Origin: Astrothelium macrocarpum
Taxonomy: Eukaryota; Ascomycota; Dothideomycetes; Trypetheliales; Trypetheliaceae
Direction of reading: 5' to 3'
DNA length: 64,000 nt
NCBI GenBank assembly: GCA_021030915.1
Contig: JAGEMR010000001.1
Span: 62,001-126,000 of the forward strand
Both the position numbers and the translations under genes were made by a program. The notes under the pieces are model-generated. The model did no database searches and had not been told where the DNA came from. It saw only the letters and a program-made list of their open reading frames with translations. This document shows, piece by piece, positions 1 to 11,740 of the stretch. How positions within the stretch are numbered: position 1 is the stretch's first letter; each line of letters starts with the position of its first letter.

Positions 1-699
1 AGTAGAGATTGCCGTAAGCCATGTCACGGGTCATAGGAGAATTAGTTTGCTGACAAAAAGCCTATTTGGAAGGTCCTTGATGCATATTCAAGTCATTAAA
101 AAAAGTCCTATTGAATGACTGACCCCCACGAAAATTGGGGGGGAGGCCCGTTGTTCAGAGTCCCTCACAGGTGTTCTTTGAATTATTTCTCTGGCGAGTA
201 GAGACATTTCTTCCTGCGCCCCCTGGTGGCACCGCGTTACGTGACTTAAAAAATCTTGTACCGAGGGCACAAATGTTCTAGACAAAAGTCACTCTACAAA
301 ACACTTGGGTACGAATGTGGGGTATCAAATGCTCATATCATTGGTTGTATCTAACTACCCGAGCCATCATGAACGACTTTCAAAGCGAACGCCCCATCGG
401 ATGCTTGCCTTAGTCATTTCCCTTGAATTTCCTCCATTCCCAGGCCCGTATGCTTTTCTTTGGGTCCCATCAAAGCTATCCATATAGTAACATGTTTGAA
501 AGGAAAAAAACAATAAGTTGGTGAATCACAAGTAAACGCCTCCGACGGCTCCGCGCCGGGTCAGCGATACAACGAATGTCAAGAATGTACATGAAGAATG
601 GTGCGCTAGAGTATGCTCAGAAATCGCTGTCAAACTGAACTCCATCGCACGTAAATATTGCACTCCCAAGCCTGCAAACTCCTCATTGCGAAACCCGCC
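1..699. other. intergenic, no gene seen
   Basis: The left edge of the window contains only short open frames without recognisable protein signal. The last part (about 500-699) is the presumed 3' flank of the minus-strand glucanase. I see no RNA gene or repeat here. Confidence 0.6.
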
Positions 700-3348
700 T
701 TATGCAGCGACAGTTGTCGTGGCAGTCACCCAGGCAGTAGTGTACTCGATGGCAGTAGCCACACGAGCCGGCGCAGATGGAGCCGGAGACTGGATAGCTG
801 GCGCAACAGAAGATGGAGCGGGCGCCGAAGCAGGTGGAGGGTTTGCTGACGCGGACGCAGTTGGAACAGACTCAGCGGATGATGATCCGGCAGCGGAGCT
901 TGCGGCGGAAGATGGAGCCTCAGACACGGGAGCAGAGTGGGAAGGTGGATTAGTCGAATTACTTGGACCGTTGCTGCTGCCACCATCTGTCCATTGCACA
1001 ACGACTGCACCGTAAACACCGCGGTTATCTGCGTCCTTAGCGTCAGAAATGGCGCCGTCGTTCTCAGTGATCATGTTGACGGAAGCCTTGGTGGTGAGCG
1101 AGAAGAGGTGGACGTTGCTGCTGCTGTCGATGGCGACGATGTTCTGCTGGCAGTCTTGGGGATTGTCATAGAGACAGTTCTGGCCATAGTTGTTGAAGAA
1201 GCTGTAGTGGCCGCCACTGTAGACGAACGCTCCGGAGCTATTGACTATGCGGAGACCCCAGGAGTCGCAGGTGGTGTCGTCGGCTTGGCAGTTGAAGGTC
1301 GGGTCACTGGAGAGCGAACCGCTAATGCCTTGAGGAGCAACGGGATTAGGCTGGAAGTAGGGAGTCTCAGATTGGATCATGCCCATCCAGGTGTTCTGGG
1401 CGCCGTTGAGCTGGTAGTTGTACAGGACGGAGTGCTCAGATGCAGTGCCGTATAACCAGGTAGGACCAGCAGACTCAATGAGAACACCACGGCCGGTGTA
1501 GATGTCAATTTGTGGAGATCCACCAGTGTCGAGGGAGTGGTCAGCGGTCCAGAACCATGTGTTCTCAAGGTAAGCACCAGTTGCACTAGATGTGATATGC
1601 ATCATTAAAAAGACACCCTGGCACTCGGTCTTGTAGTCTTGAGATTTGTCGGCATAGGTGATGTTCTCGTTATGATAGCAGTTCATGCCTTGGTAGGTAC
1701 CATTGTATCCACCAACACGGGCGTGAACATCCCACATACCGGAGGCACCCTGGGCAGACTGAAGGTTCCATTCGATGAGAACAGCACCAGGGGCAGGACC
1801 CATGTTGCCAAAGACCATGTCGCTCATTTCCACAGCGCCACTGTCACCAGGCTGACCAATTTGGAAGACAGGCTTCGGGTTGGTTGGATCTCCAAAGGTA
1901 CTTCCATTGGCAGCGATCACAGGCCAGATCTCACCAGTCATCTTCACATTTGCTGGCACCTTGATGGTGTTTGTAACCCTGTAAATACCGTGGTCGAAGT
2001 AGACAATTTGACCGTCCTGAACGTCGTTGAAGGCTGTCTGGATAGCTACAGTGTCATCCGCCATCCCGTCGCCCACAGCACCTTTGCTGAGGACGGAAAG
2101 GAAGCTCGATGCAGCCACAGTCTCGTACTGGGGCTTGGAACGTTCAAAGACTTTGGTGCCAGCCATGAGACTTGCCGACTTCGAGGGAGCAGACATGGCA
2201 GCCTGAACACGACTTCCGGAGCTACCAACATAGGAATCACCTTGACCCCATGAAGAGATGACCGTGTTTCCAGCAAGAATTTTACTTCCAGTGTCACTTT
2301 GGATGGCAGTGGGAACGTTATTAGACATGTCAACATTCTCGATGTAGAGCGTACCACCCTCGGCGGGAATGCTCTCGGGGTTGAGAGAGAACGAAGTGTT
2401 GACACCGACAGGGGTATTGCTGATCTGGCTGTCAATAAAGACCAGCGAACCGACCGACTGGTTGGCAGGACTGCTGGCAATGTCCACACCGACCTGACAG
2501 TTGGAAATGGTGGCGGACTTCAAGGTCCAGCCCCAGTTCCAGTTCATGAAGAAAGCGGTATTGCATCCGTTAAAGACGAGGTTACGAGTAGTGAATTGCT
2601 GATTACCGAGCCAGGCACCAAAGCCACCACCGTTGAAAGTGAGGTCGCTCATGAAGCCCCCAGAACCGTTGTCCATGAAGATACCTTTTTGTTGATTGGC
2701 AGGTGAGGAGTCTTTGACCATGTTGAAGGTGATATTCTGAAGAGAGGTTGCCTGAGCGACCTGCCAGTGAATACCAGCACCTACGGAACTTGGCAAAGCA
2801 GTGATATCGATGACAAAGTTGCGGACTTGGCGATAAAAGTTGTTTTGGTTGACATACCAGTTGTCGCCGTTGTCTTCATATGGGTCAGAGTCAATGACAG
2901 CTATACCTTGGAAGGAAGAACTAGCAAGGATAGTGGGTGGGTTGATGGCGTCACCAATGAGTTGGGTGAAATAGTATTGAATGATTGGACTGGAGACCAA
3001 GTATTTGCCAGGGGGAAAGTAAATAATGGCTGGAGTCATGGTTGACGAATCGCAGCCTAAGCCGCAACGGCCGCCAGCCGAAATAGCCAAGTTAATGGCA
3101 TTGGTATCGTCAGTAACACCATCGCCGGCGGCACCGTAGGGAGCGTCCTTGACATTGCGGTAGATCGGGCCGTACCCAGTGTTGTTGTACACTTTGCCGT
3201 TGCGTGCAATGTTTGCTACCCAGTAAGTTGAACTTTGGCGAGACTCGAGTTGATGATCCAAAGCTGGCATGGCTGCAGGAGCTGCACTCACAAAAACAGC
3301 CGGAGCCACTAATAGAAGAAGCCGCATTGCGGCGGAGAATGAGAACAT
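700..3348 (-). CDS. secreted GH55 exo-beta-1,3-glucanase
   Basis: Single-exon gene of 882 aa. The N-terminus is a signal peptide: a hydrophobic LLLLVAPAVFVSA core, then an Ala-rich cleavage region ending near ESRQSS. Two copies of the pectate-lyase-3-type beta-helix entry motif are visible (YGAAGDGVTDDTNAI near residue 70, GAVGDGMADDTVAIQ near residue 425). This is the double right-handed beta-helix layout of glycoside hydrolase family 55, which releases glucose or gentiobiose from beta-1,3-glucan. The last ~110 residues are a Ser/Pro/Ala-rich tail, probably O-glycosylated, as in wall-associated fungal enzymes. Length fits the family (about 750-900 aa). The start is the first ATG and the only one placing the signal peptide at the N-terminus. 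Expected role: extracellular glucan turnover or mycoparasitic/saprotrophic degradation. Large antisense open frames across this gene are shadows of its codon bias. Confidence 0.93.
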   Translation of the reverse strand: MFSFSAAMRLLLLVAPAVFVSAAPAAMPALDHQLESRQSSTYWVANIARNGKVYNNTGYGPIYRNVKDAPYGAAGDGVTDDTNAINLAISAGGRCGLGCDSSTMTPAIIYFPPGKYLVSSPIIQYYFTQLIGDAINPPTILASSSFQGIAVIDSDPYEDNGDNWYVNQNNFYRQVRNFVIDITALPSSVGAGIHWQVAQATSLQNITFNMVKDSSPANQQKGIFMDNGSGGFMSDLTFNGGGFGAWLGNQQFTTRNLVFNGCNTAFFMNWNWGWTLKSATISNCQVGVDIASSPANQSVGSLVFIDSQISNTPVGVNTSFSLNPESIPAEGGTLYIENVDMSNNVPTAIQSDTGSKILAGNTVISSWGQGDSYVGSSGSRVQAAMSAPSKSASLMAGTKVFERSKPQYETVAASSFLSVLSKGAVGDGMADDTVAIQTAFNDVQDGQIVYFDHGIYRVTNTIKVPANVKMTGEIWPVIAANGSTFGDPTNPKPVFQIGQPGDSGAVEMSDMVFGNMGPAPGAVLIEWNLQSAQGASGMWDVHARVGGYNGTYQGMNCYHNENITYADKSQDYKTECQGVFLMMHITSSATGAYLENTWFWTADHSLDTGGSPQIDIYTGRGVLIESAGPTWLYGTASEHSVLYNYQLNGAQNTWMGMIQSETPYFQPNPVAPQGISGSLSSDPTFNCQADDTTCDSWGLRIVNSSGAFVYSGGHYSFFNNYGQNCLYDNPQDCQQNIVAIDSSSNVHLFSLTTKASVNMITENDGAISDAKDADNRGVYGAVVVQWTDGGSSNGPSNSTNPPSHSAPVSEAPSSAASSAAGSSSAESVPTASASANPPPASAPAPSSVAPAIQSPAPSAPARVATAIEYTTAWVTATTTVAA

Positions 3349-5429
3349 GTTGCAAATCGTCCTGCCGGAGGAAAGAATATTTGATGGTGTTGATAAGGAG
3401 TGGTCTGTTTGATGAATAATGCGTCAGTGTCCCGCTACTGAGGATTGTTTTTCGACGTCCGAAAGAGAATTTGAGTGAGTCGAAATTGTGCGAGTCAAGC
3501 TCAGCACTTATGAATCAGGCAGTGACAATGCTGGGACAATGAAGAGTGTGAAAGGCGTGCACAAGGAGAATTGTGATAGTCAGTGAACCGAGAGAATGAA
3601 GGTTCACTTTGAACAATTCAATGAATGAATGGTGAACAAAGCACAAAGAAGGGGGAAAAAGTTGAGGTAGGGCCACGAAAAAAAGAGGGAGGCGTGGTGA
3701 ATTTGAAGAGAAGGGGTCAAGCAAGAAGGGTCCCTTCGGCCGGGATAGGGTACTAAGGTGAGGTAAGGTAGGGAATAGGTAGAGGCATTAGGCGCTAGCA
3801 AGAAACATCTCCAACGGCATACATACCTGATTGGTTATACGCGATTTGTTTGCGGCCCGGCCGTTTCAAGCACCCACCTGGTCGCTTCCACAGTGAGGTC
3901 TGTCTGGTTGACCATCGAAACGACTGCAATCCAAGGCATGGGCCTCACTCATATACCTTTGCACCTTGCCAGCACCACGCCGGACCGACTCGTTGCTTGT
4001 GCGTCTTAATGAGCCTAATTCTTTGTTGCAGGTCATTCTTCCAAGCCTCATGATGACTGGCATGCAACCCAGGCCAGCGCAAGTGCATGTGTCCTCCGAG
4101 CGTTGTCATCCTGCCACCCACCGCCGTGCCGCTGGAGAATGCGACGCTGGCCAGGAACGCAGACCGACCTGGTCGCTACCGACGAATCCCAAAGTCAGGA
4201 GGGTCTAGCACCACATGCCAAAGACGGAGCCTCGCTCCATGGCCACTCGCCAGCGCTGCAAGGTTGCCCCGAGGTCAGGATCAGGTCAGAGTCTCCCCCG
4301 TCGCAAGGGATTGGATCGAGTGTCGTCAGGTGAAAAGGCGGGCAACCCCGAATCCTTCTCGTCGATTTAGCATCCTTCCGCCATGGCATCGAGCGCCACA
4401 GCCGGGTCCCCAGACTAGGGACGACTTGCCCACTGGAGCTTGGAGGCGCCTCTCGCCCCTGTTCTGAAACGGGTAGTTCAGTGGTAGCGTGTCTCGAAAC
4501 GTCCGGCGGCAAGGCCTCACTGGCTACACGCCTTCCGCACCACCGGGTACTTTTCACCACCCGGTCATAGTCGCACTGCTGTGAAATCCCATTTGCTCCT
4601 GGTCACCTTTTGTGGATCCTCATCTCTGGTTATCCAACCGCGGAGGAGTTGGACATCGCAACCCTCTTGACCGAAACCAAGCGAAATTGTTCACCAAAGT
4701 TGGAGTTGGACTTACACCACAGGGAGGCGAGCCATCTAGCATGAATCACCAACGAAATGCTACACCGGTTACAACTGTGAGATGTCATGCCAATTGATCT
4801 AGATCAGAGTAATGCCCTCTGTTCGGCATACAAAAATGCCCGCGTCTGACATTTTCGCACGAGAACGGTCTTTTCAGCTCCAACAAGGCTCCCATAGCCT
4901 CGGCCAGTGCAGGAACACTGCAATGTTCCGTAGCCAAGCTCATCCTCCTGTCGGTCGGGCCGTTGTAGAGGATGATATTACGAATAAGAATCGCAAAAGC
5001 TGATGTCCTGCAGGTGGCTTGGCGCGCTGTAACTGGAAGAACGATACCTTCTTGTTTTGCCTAAACACTAATACATAGTCTCTGCTCACTGCTTTGTGTA
5101 GGAGAACCTCCTATTAGTTGATTCTGAAAATCTAGCATGTGCACTCGGTTCAGGCTTGAGCCTAACAGCCCTATTGGAACAGGTTCAACTTTTGAAGATC
5201 ACACGCATGCAAGAAATCGACCATCCAGTTGAATTGAAGGATAAGTGCTTACCCCACAGACGCCGTCAGAATTTCGAAGGGGAATGGTATGTGCACATGC
5301 AGATGGCGCCTGATCTCGGCGCACCCCAGACTAATCACAGACCACTCCGGAGATTCACGAATTACGGACTTGTATAAAGATCGACAGAGCCGAAGCCACT
5401 CCTATTCTAAAAGACGGTAGTTGGATCTT
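3349..5429. other. intergenic, no gene supported
   Basis: About 2.1 kb between the 5' end of the GH55 gene and the 3' end of the aminotransferase gene. Open frames of up to about 126 aa exist around 4090-4560 on both strands, but they overlap each other, are Arg/Pro-rich and show no family signature. The first few hundred bases (3349-3900) should hold the glucanase promoter. A short TAGTTCAGTGGTAG string near 4470 resembles a tRNA A box but has no matching B box or acceptor stem. Confidence 0.5.
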
Positions 5430-7422
5430 CTACCAAAACTTCGATACACTTTCCCTGTTCAGATCGTTCTCCGTTTGGTGTTGCAAACCCCTTTTGGAGG
5501 GTCCCTTGAGCATGTCAGTCACTACCTTCCCTAATTTCATTACGCCTTGACCAAGCTTTTCTTCATCCTCATACGAAAAACACAATCTTATTTGTCGGGA
5601 AAACTGATTCACCTCACTCTCATTACCTGGTACCTGGAACATTTCGCCAGGAGCCACTATTACATTTTCATCACTCTTAGCTCTTTGCGCTACTTCGGCA
5701 CTTCGGAGAGGCTCTGGAAGTGTAATCCAAACAAAGTATCCTCCTGCTACCTGTCGCTCTGGTTGAGGTGTCGTGACTCCCAAAGGTGACAAGTGTGTCT
5801 GAATTGCGGACACAATTCTAGCAAAACGCCTTGCATATGATGGTTGTAAAACGTTCAGAACGTGGCTTTGTAAGTCACCGGTTTCAAGCAGATCCGCCAT
5901 GAAAGTTGAGACAAGTTGCGATGGCGCACCTCCAGATACTGTTGTGCCTCTATCGTTGTCACCATGAGCACATGGGTATCAAATATAATGACAAGGCGCC
6001 ACTTACGTCTGGGAGATACCATATGCAAATCTTTCTGTTGATTCGATCCAGCCACAGCGCAAGCCAGGCCCGCCAATCTTGGAGAATGATCCATTGCTCA
6101 CTACATTGCCAAATCCATCTGCACCTGCCCTTTCAGTTCCACCATCAATCGCGCGATCAACGTCTACCAACCGTGGAAGCGTAGCTTTGTCCATATGCTC
6201 ACTCCCGTCTATCCGAAATGAAAGAAAATCATAGACATCATCACAGACCACCAAGGCATCAAAGTCCCTTGCACAACGGACCAGCTCTTGCCGGCGCTTG
6301 AGAGATGTCGTTCTTGACGAGGGATTCGCAAAAGTGGGTACGCAATAAATGACATGCTTGTAGATCTTATTATAGTCCTTTGAAGGCTTTATCGTCTATT
6401 CGCGCATGTCAGCTCTGCGGTCTTTGTCAAGCAATCATCGAATGACACAATTGTGTAACAAGGAGAAGCCGTGGCAGTGTACAATGCAGAAACATACGCT
6501 CTTCGAGGCTGTATCGCAATTCTCCATACTCTAGGAATTACCCAAGCCAATAGTCTGAGCTTGGACTCCAGGGTTTGCAATGAAAGAACGTCATCTACCA
6601 CCGCGAAAGATAAATCGCCGCACGCCTTGTAGGGAGGACCTCATATCATTTGAAGCAATTAGAGAGCGTAAGTAACTCTCGAGATTTTCTCATGTCATTC
6701 TTGAAGGTCTCTCTGCGGCCTGCCACGAATTATCTCACGCGGTCGCGAGCGATATTTTTCAGTGCAATCCTTGTCGTGGGACTGACTGTGCTATTCACAT
6801 TTGGAACCGAGGTTTTTTGGTAGCACGTTTGTTTGCACATTACGGCACAGCACCAACGGCGCATGGATTCAGAAAATCTTGATAGCGATTCCATCACGAA
6901 GCACATTGCCATCAAAGATAGATGACCTACCGGCTCACTATTACCCTCTTTCTGCGCTGTTTTCTCGCTCTCTTCCATTTGTTTCCTCAGGTATTCTACA
7001 TCCAAGCCGTCATCATCCTCCGGCACAGCTGCCATCTTCTCTTGCGCACCCATGTTTCCAAAGCCCGCATCCTCGAAGATGCGAAAGCTGAGAAAGTATG
7101 CCGGTGCTACCAGCCATATTTTTCGCGTGTACACGGGATCAGTGTAGACGGCGAGGATATTTCCCAGGCTCTGCGATGCTCCACCAGTGATGGCAGTGCG
7201 GAGGTAGGAGACTGAGCCGCTATGCGGTTGGTAAAAGGAGGTCAGCCATGCAGCAAGGGCGCGACGGAGAGGATCATATCCGGGATCCGGGCCGTAGTGG
7301 AGGGCAGGATGAGCGATGTTGGGGTTGGTCAGGACGCGGCTGGTCGCAAGTTTAAGGAGGGTGGTAGGCAGGAGGGAAGGAGCAGGCCAGCCGCGCACGA
7401 GATTTATAGCAGACGAGGACAT
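5430..7422 (-). CDS. PLP-dependent aminotransferase class I/II (three exons)
   Basis: Exons by splice signals: 7422-6931, 6395-6007 and 5949-5430; together 466 aa with the frame closing exactly. The fold-type I aminotransferase pattern is clear: the N-terminal GPDPGYDPLRRALAAWL, the cofactor-phosphate region TGGASQSLGN, the substrate-side PTFANPSSRT, the Asp-Tyr pair in VVCDDVYDFL (Asp contacts the PLP pyridine N), and the Schiff-base region NGSFSKIGGPGLRCGWIES, where the Lys of SFSK is the expected PLP lysine. A late Arg in RQIRLCFSY should bind the substrate carboxylate. It belongs to the AAT-I group that includes 2-aminoadipate and valine-pyruvate type transaminases; the substrate cannot be read. 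Intron 1 (6396-6930, 535 nt) is unusually long and carries a MITE copy. Intron 2 is 57 nt. The gene is divergent from the DUF8004 gene. Confidence 0.88.
6566..6776. mobile_element. MITE copy A, degenerate, inside aminotransferase intron 1
   Basis: About 211 bp with diverged terminal inverted repeats. The left end reads CTCCAGGGTTTGCAATGAAA, followed by CCGCGAAAGATAAATCGCCG and the GGAGGACCTCATATCATT block. The right end carries the inverted counterpart (GAAGGTCTCTCTGCGGCCTG, then GCGGTCGCGAGCGATATTTT). These blocks match the three better preserved copies at 28156, 43857 and 48352. Flanks TGGA/TGGG look like a decayed 4-bp target duplication. It lies wholly within the 535-nt intron, so the coding frame is untouched. 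Confidence 0.7.
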
Positions 7423-8322
7423 TGCATTTGGACTGCTGTTATCAAGAGAGGCGCGTGCAAACTGGCAATGGGCCTAGATCTATGAGGAATGGTTGGCAAA
7501 GTAATCAGGTCGGTAGATAAGGGGATAAGGCTGCTGATGCGGATAGGACGAAGCAAGGGACAGAATCCCAATCAGTCCATGGGAAGGACGCAGGCGCGTT
7601 GCACAGGGTCAATAAAAGAAGAGGTAGCTGCAGCCTTCTTTATAGGCCTGATTACCTTCCACCTTTCCTGCGAGCCTTTTTTTTTCCTCGCTGATTCTGC
7701 TTCGTGATCAGTCTGTCTCGTGTTTCGTTTCCGGTGCATGGGCGGGTCTCTCGGATTCAGGGGTTCCCATCCCCCCCGAAGCATTGACTGGATTGGATCC
7801 TGCTTGCCAAAGCCCACCCCCACGTCCACGCCAGCAAACAATGCGGAAGTTTAGCGACGCAAGAGCGAAATGGGCCGACGCCAACAGCGACGACTTCGGC
7901 TTCGCAAACACTGGAGACGGCCGGGGAAATGAAAAAGGGTCCTCAACGGGTCACGGCGGAAGCAGAGAGAATGGGGCGGGCTTGCTTGCTGCTCGTTGGA
8001 TCTGCTTCTCACAGCCAGTCATGGCTGGCCCTGCAGGGTTTTCTTACGCAATGTCGTGCTTCCACGACACCGGCAGCGCAAATGGCTAGGAGCTGTGACT
8101 TGTGCAAGGTCCCGCTGCCTTTTTTTTGGTTTTGCATTCGTAGTCTTCGTGCCTCTTTCAGCTGGCTGACACACCAGTTGTATGTTGTGTCTTCAGCTGG
8201 AGAGCCGCACTCATCTTTTACTATAGTCGTCCTCCTTATGGCTGCATCCATCATCCAGTATTCCTAGCCTTTTTCTTGACAAATTTTTTCTTTTCTCGCC
8301 TGCCGTAACGAAGAGGCGTTTC
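7423..8322. other. divergent intergenic region with pyrimidine-rich leader
   Basis: About 0.9 kb between two divergent genes, so it must hold both promoters. The stretch before 8323 is strongly pyrimidine-rich on the plus strand (T/C runs near 7670-7690 and 8270-8310), typical of fungal core promoters and leaders. Open frames of 89-112 aa (for example 7929-8267) have no protein signature and probably lie in the leader of the downstream gene. Confidence 0.5.
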
Positions 8323-11300
8323 GTGGCTGTCCGCCCTCGCACTACTCCAGACAATATGGGTAGCTCGATCGACAAGACTAAGCGCCGAATGTCAGCTTTG
8401 TTTTCCCTGAGCGGAGGTGATCCAGAACAGAAATTGTCAATACCCCAGGGAAATGGCCAGCCCATGCCGCCCTCCACACGTGGTCGGAGTCCTGTCTCCG
8501 CTCAGGAGGCGAGAAACTCCAGCAAACTCACCAAAGACCGTCGCGCATCCTCTTGGGGTCAGTTGCCTGTGAATCCTACGGCACAGCCAGGACAGACATC
8601 GGGTCGCAGGAGGCCGACGTTGAGCACAGTCGATCCCGATCTGAATGAACCACTGCCCCCTCCACCGCCAATTCCGGGAGTCGCTGGGCCGGGTTCGAGA
8701 AACTCGTCACCGGCCCGTTCAGCAGCTGGAAGTGGTACCTCGAGCAGACCGACTACACCCAAGAGGCAATATTCAAATCCAGATCCTGTAACTCTATCTA
8801 CGCTTAACCCGCCCATGAAGGAAGAAAAGCGCAAAAGCAAAGGATTGTTTGGCAGGCCCAAGACCAAGAAAAAGGAGGAGAGTTATGGACCACTGGCTTG
8901 GATCATTGGACATGAAGGACGAGTTCCCTACAATGTCTCGGCTCTTGTTAACGGTGAAAGGGTGAGTTGCACAATCTCATATCCTTGGTCTTGGACCAAA
9001 CGATACGCAAGTAATCATCTTCACATCTGACTAGTTTTATGTTCAGGTTCAAGAGCTGTGGGATGATAATGCAAACACATACGTGTACCTCTTTCCTCGC
9101 AATTCCGGAAAGGGCCCATCATTCAAGGTCGATTCTGCCATCTATAATGCCTCTCCTATCCTAGCTCGTATGGCATTTGGCGACCTATACACAAGTCTAC
9201 AAGCCGACAGACAATCAAGTCGAAGAGTAGCATCGCAAGAGCTTCAGAGTGCGCCAGCAACGCCGCCAAGAACACCATCAGGCTCGCAAAAATATGGATC
9301 AAGTTCACAAGGCTCAAGAGGTTCAAGGAATGTTAGCGACATGGATAACGAGGGGACAGAAATCCATTTGTACCTGCCCATGAAGCTGAGCACAGATGCT
9401 GCGGTTCCTGGTGCTGCCGAATCGCGACCAACTACTGGCGATATCGATACACTAATCGCAATGCGAAACCTTTTTGCATTCCTTGTTGGCCAATCTCTCG
9501 TTGCTACTGAAAAACGATCAAACATGTTTGCAACTTTTATGATAATAGCTGACTTACTCAGTATCCATGAATTCTCTAATATTGATGGGTCAACCTTTGG
9601 TGAAGTCGCCGCGGCCAGCTTTGATAATTATGTGGAAGAGTTGAAGCTTGCGGATGTCAGAATGAGCAGAGAAAAGACAATCGAAGGTGTCGTTCTAGGC
9701 GAGCGAATGCGATCCGTCTTACTTTACAATGAAGCCTTTGTACACGCTGTTGGTAAGTATAGCGACATCAAAGGCATCCGTAGCCCAAAGTGGACCCTCA
9801 TTAGTGCGGTCACGCAAAGTCGAATGGAAAGAGCAACTATCGATCTCGACCTGCGCGTGAAGAATATTAGGCGTCGTCTCGAAGACTACGACTTTCCCTC
9901 CATCTTCTCGGGTATTATGAACAGTAAGACTGCAGACGAAAGGAAAATGGTGCGGTTCGATCAATGGAAGTCTTCATTTCTTTCAACTCGAAAGTTCGTG
10001 ATCAGCTATTACAAATCAAAGTACGGTTCATGGCCACCCAAAGCCAGCAGCAAGAAGAACGATCTTGAGACTTCTGGTCTCAATCGTCTTGTGCTGAAAG
10101 ATCTCTACAATGACATGTCTGCTCTCTATGACTTGCTTGTTGATCGTACAAATCTCACCACTCGTACGGCAGACGCCAAGCCGGCCGACGAGATTGAGAA
10201 TGATGACGAGCCAACGCCTCGCGCTTTGAGAAGAGTACTGGCCGAATACGACCAGTCAACTCCTCCAGTTCAACCGCCAGTCCCCTTCGACACACCTCTG
10301 TTACCCAATTTCTCAATAACCCGCCCTGAATACTCAGGTCTGGATGAAAAGAAACAGCATAAACTCCGCCAAAAGAAACTCAAGGACGATGAGATTGCAA
10401 AGCTCATGCGCGCGGCACGAAATCAGGACGCGCTCCCCCGTCTGAGTACTACCCAAGTTGACAAGAAAAAGACACGCACATCATCCTCCCAACCGTTCGT
10501 TTCGGCATTCATGCACCATGAGCTCAAATCCGCTCACTCTCATTCTCTCGAAGAAATAATCAGCCTACGCGTAGGCCAATGGCTCTTCATGTATGCAGTC
10601 CTCGAGTCACTTCCCATGCTCGTCATCGATGCTCCTGGCGTCAAGCATGTCACTGGTGTTGAATATTTCCTCTGTGAACCTCCTCGAAATGGCGTTCCCT
10701 GGGCTCGCGAATCCAGCACCGTTGGCACCGGCAAACGCACCTGGTACGAAGTTCGCGGAGCCGGAGGTGCCGGCGGCGCCGTCGTCAGTCTCCCCAGCGA
10801 CGTCGTCGAGCACGGCGTAGAGGGCGTCTACCGTCGAAGCCACTGCTGGGAGGTTGCCGCGAAATGGGCCGCCGAGGAAGGCCGCTCCGAGCTCGAAATG
10901 GCCAGCAAAGGCGTCGATCTCCACGAAGGCGAGAGCGACGTAGTCGCCGGCGCACCACAGCAACCTCGCATGTCGGGCTTCGACTTTGGCGGCTACGTCC
11001 AGGGCAACGAATCGTCCCTCGATCTCGCCAACCTCCCTCCTCCGCCGGGCTGGGACGACCCCTCGAACCCCGTGTCCCAAGTCCACTCCCCAGACTCCTA
11101 CCTCCCACCCCACGGCTTCCCACCCAACGCCTCCCCACGCGTCTCAACCTACATGCCTCCACCCGGCCCCGGCACCCCCGTCTCCGACTACCACCCAGCC
11201 AACATGCCACCTCCGCCCTTCCAACAACCCCACGACCCAGGCTCCCCGCTCTCGGCACCGTACGCACCCTTCGCCGCCGAAGCCGCATACCGCAACAGCG

Positions 11301-11740
11301 CCTCAGCACCGGGCTCGCGCTCCGCGTCACCGATGCGCAACCGCGTGTCCCCCGTCGCGGGCATGCGCAGCGCGAGTCCCATGCGCGCCACGCCGCGCAA
11401 CATGAGCCCCGCGCCGCGCGCCGCCAGCGTCTACGACGACGGCAGCGGCCGGCGGCGGTCGATGCGCGATCGCGACAGCGTCGTCGCGCTCGGCCTGGAG
11501 GCGCTGCCGCTGCCGCAGGGCGTCATGGGCCCGGAGGGGTTTACGGCGGCGGCGGCGGGTGCGAATGGCGGCGGCAGTGCGAGGGGGAGTTTTGTCGGGT
11601 TGCCGCCGCCGCCGCCTGTGGGCGCGATGGGCGCTGGGAGTCGGCCGGCGAGTAGTGCGGGATCGGGGACTGGTGGGGGGAAGACGTTTGATGATATTTT
11701 GGGGGAGGAGAAGGCGAAGAAGAAGAGGTGGCGGAAGTGA
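8323..11740 (+). CDS. large conserved fungal protein, DUF8004-type
   Basis: Two exons, 8323-8961 and 9047-11740. The 85-nt intron has donor GTGAGT, acceptor TTCAG and phase 0. From the first ATG the product is 1110 aa. The ATG at 8356 (MGSSIDKTKRR) is in the same frame and is the likelier start by N-terminal character, giving 1099 aa. The first ~200 residues are low-complexity (Ser/Pro/Arg, poly-Pro, a basic KEEKRKSKGLFGRPKTKKKE patch). A long mixed-helix region follows, then a compact domain near residues 720-860 with QWLFMYAVLESLPMLVIDAPG and VEYFLCEPPRNGVPW. I associate this domain with the fungal DUF8004 family. The tail is Pro/Ala/Gly-rich and disordered, ending in a basic KAKKKRWRK. Function is unknown; the layout suggests a large cytoplasmic scaffold. 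Codon use becomes very GC-rich after about 10700. Confidence 0.88.

Noticed and set aside
937..2706. Plus-strand open frames of 100-200 aa across the GH55 gene
   Set aside because: They lie antisense to a clear 882-aa enzyme and have no signature; they reflect codon bias.
4326..4560. Possible tRNA near the TAGTTCAGTGGTAG string
   Set aside because: No B box, no pairing acceptor and no terminator found.
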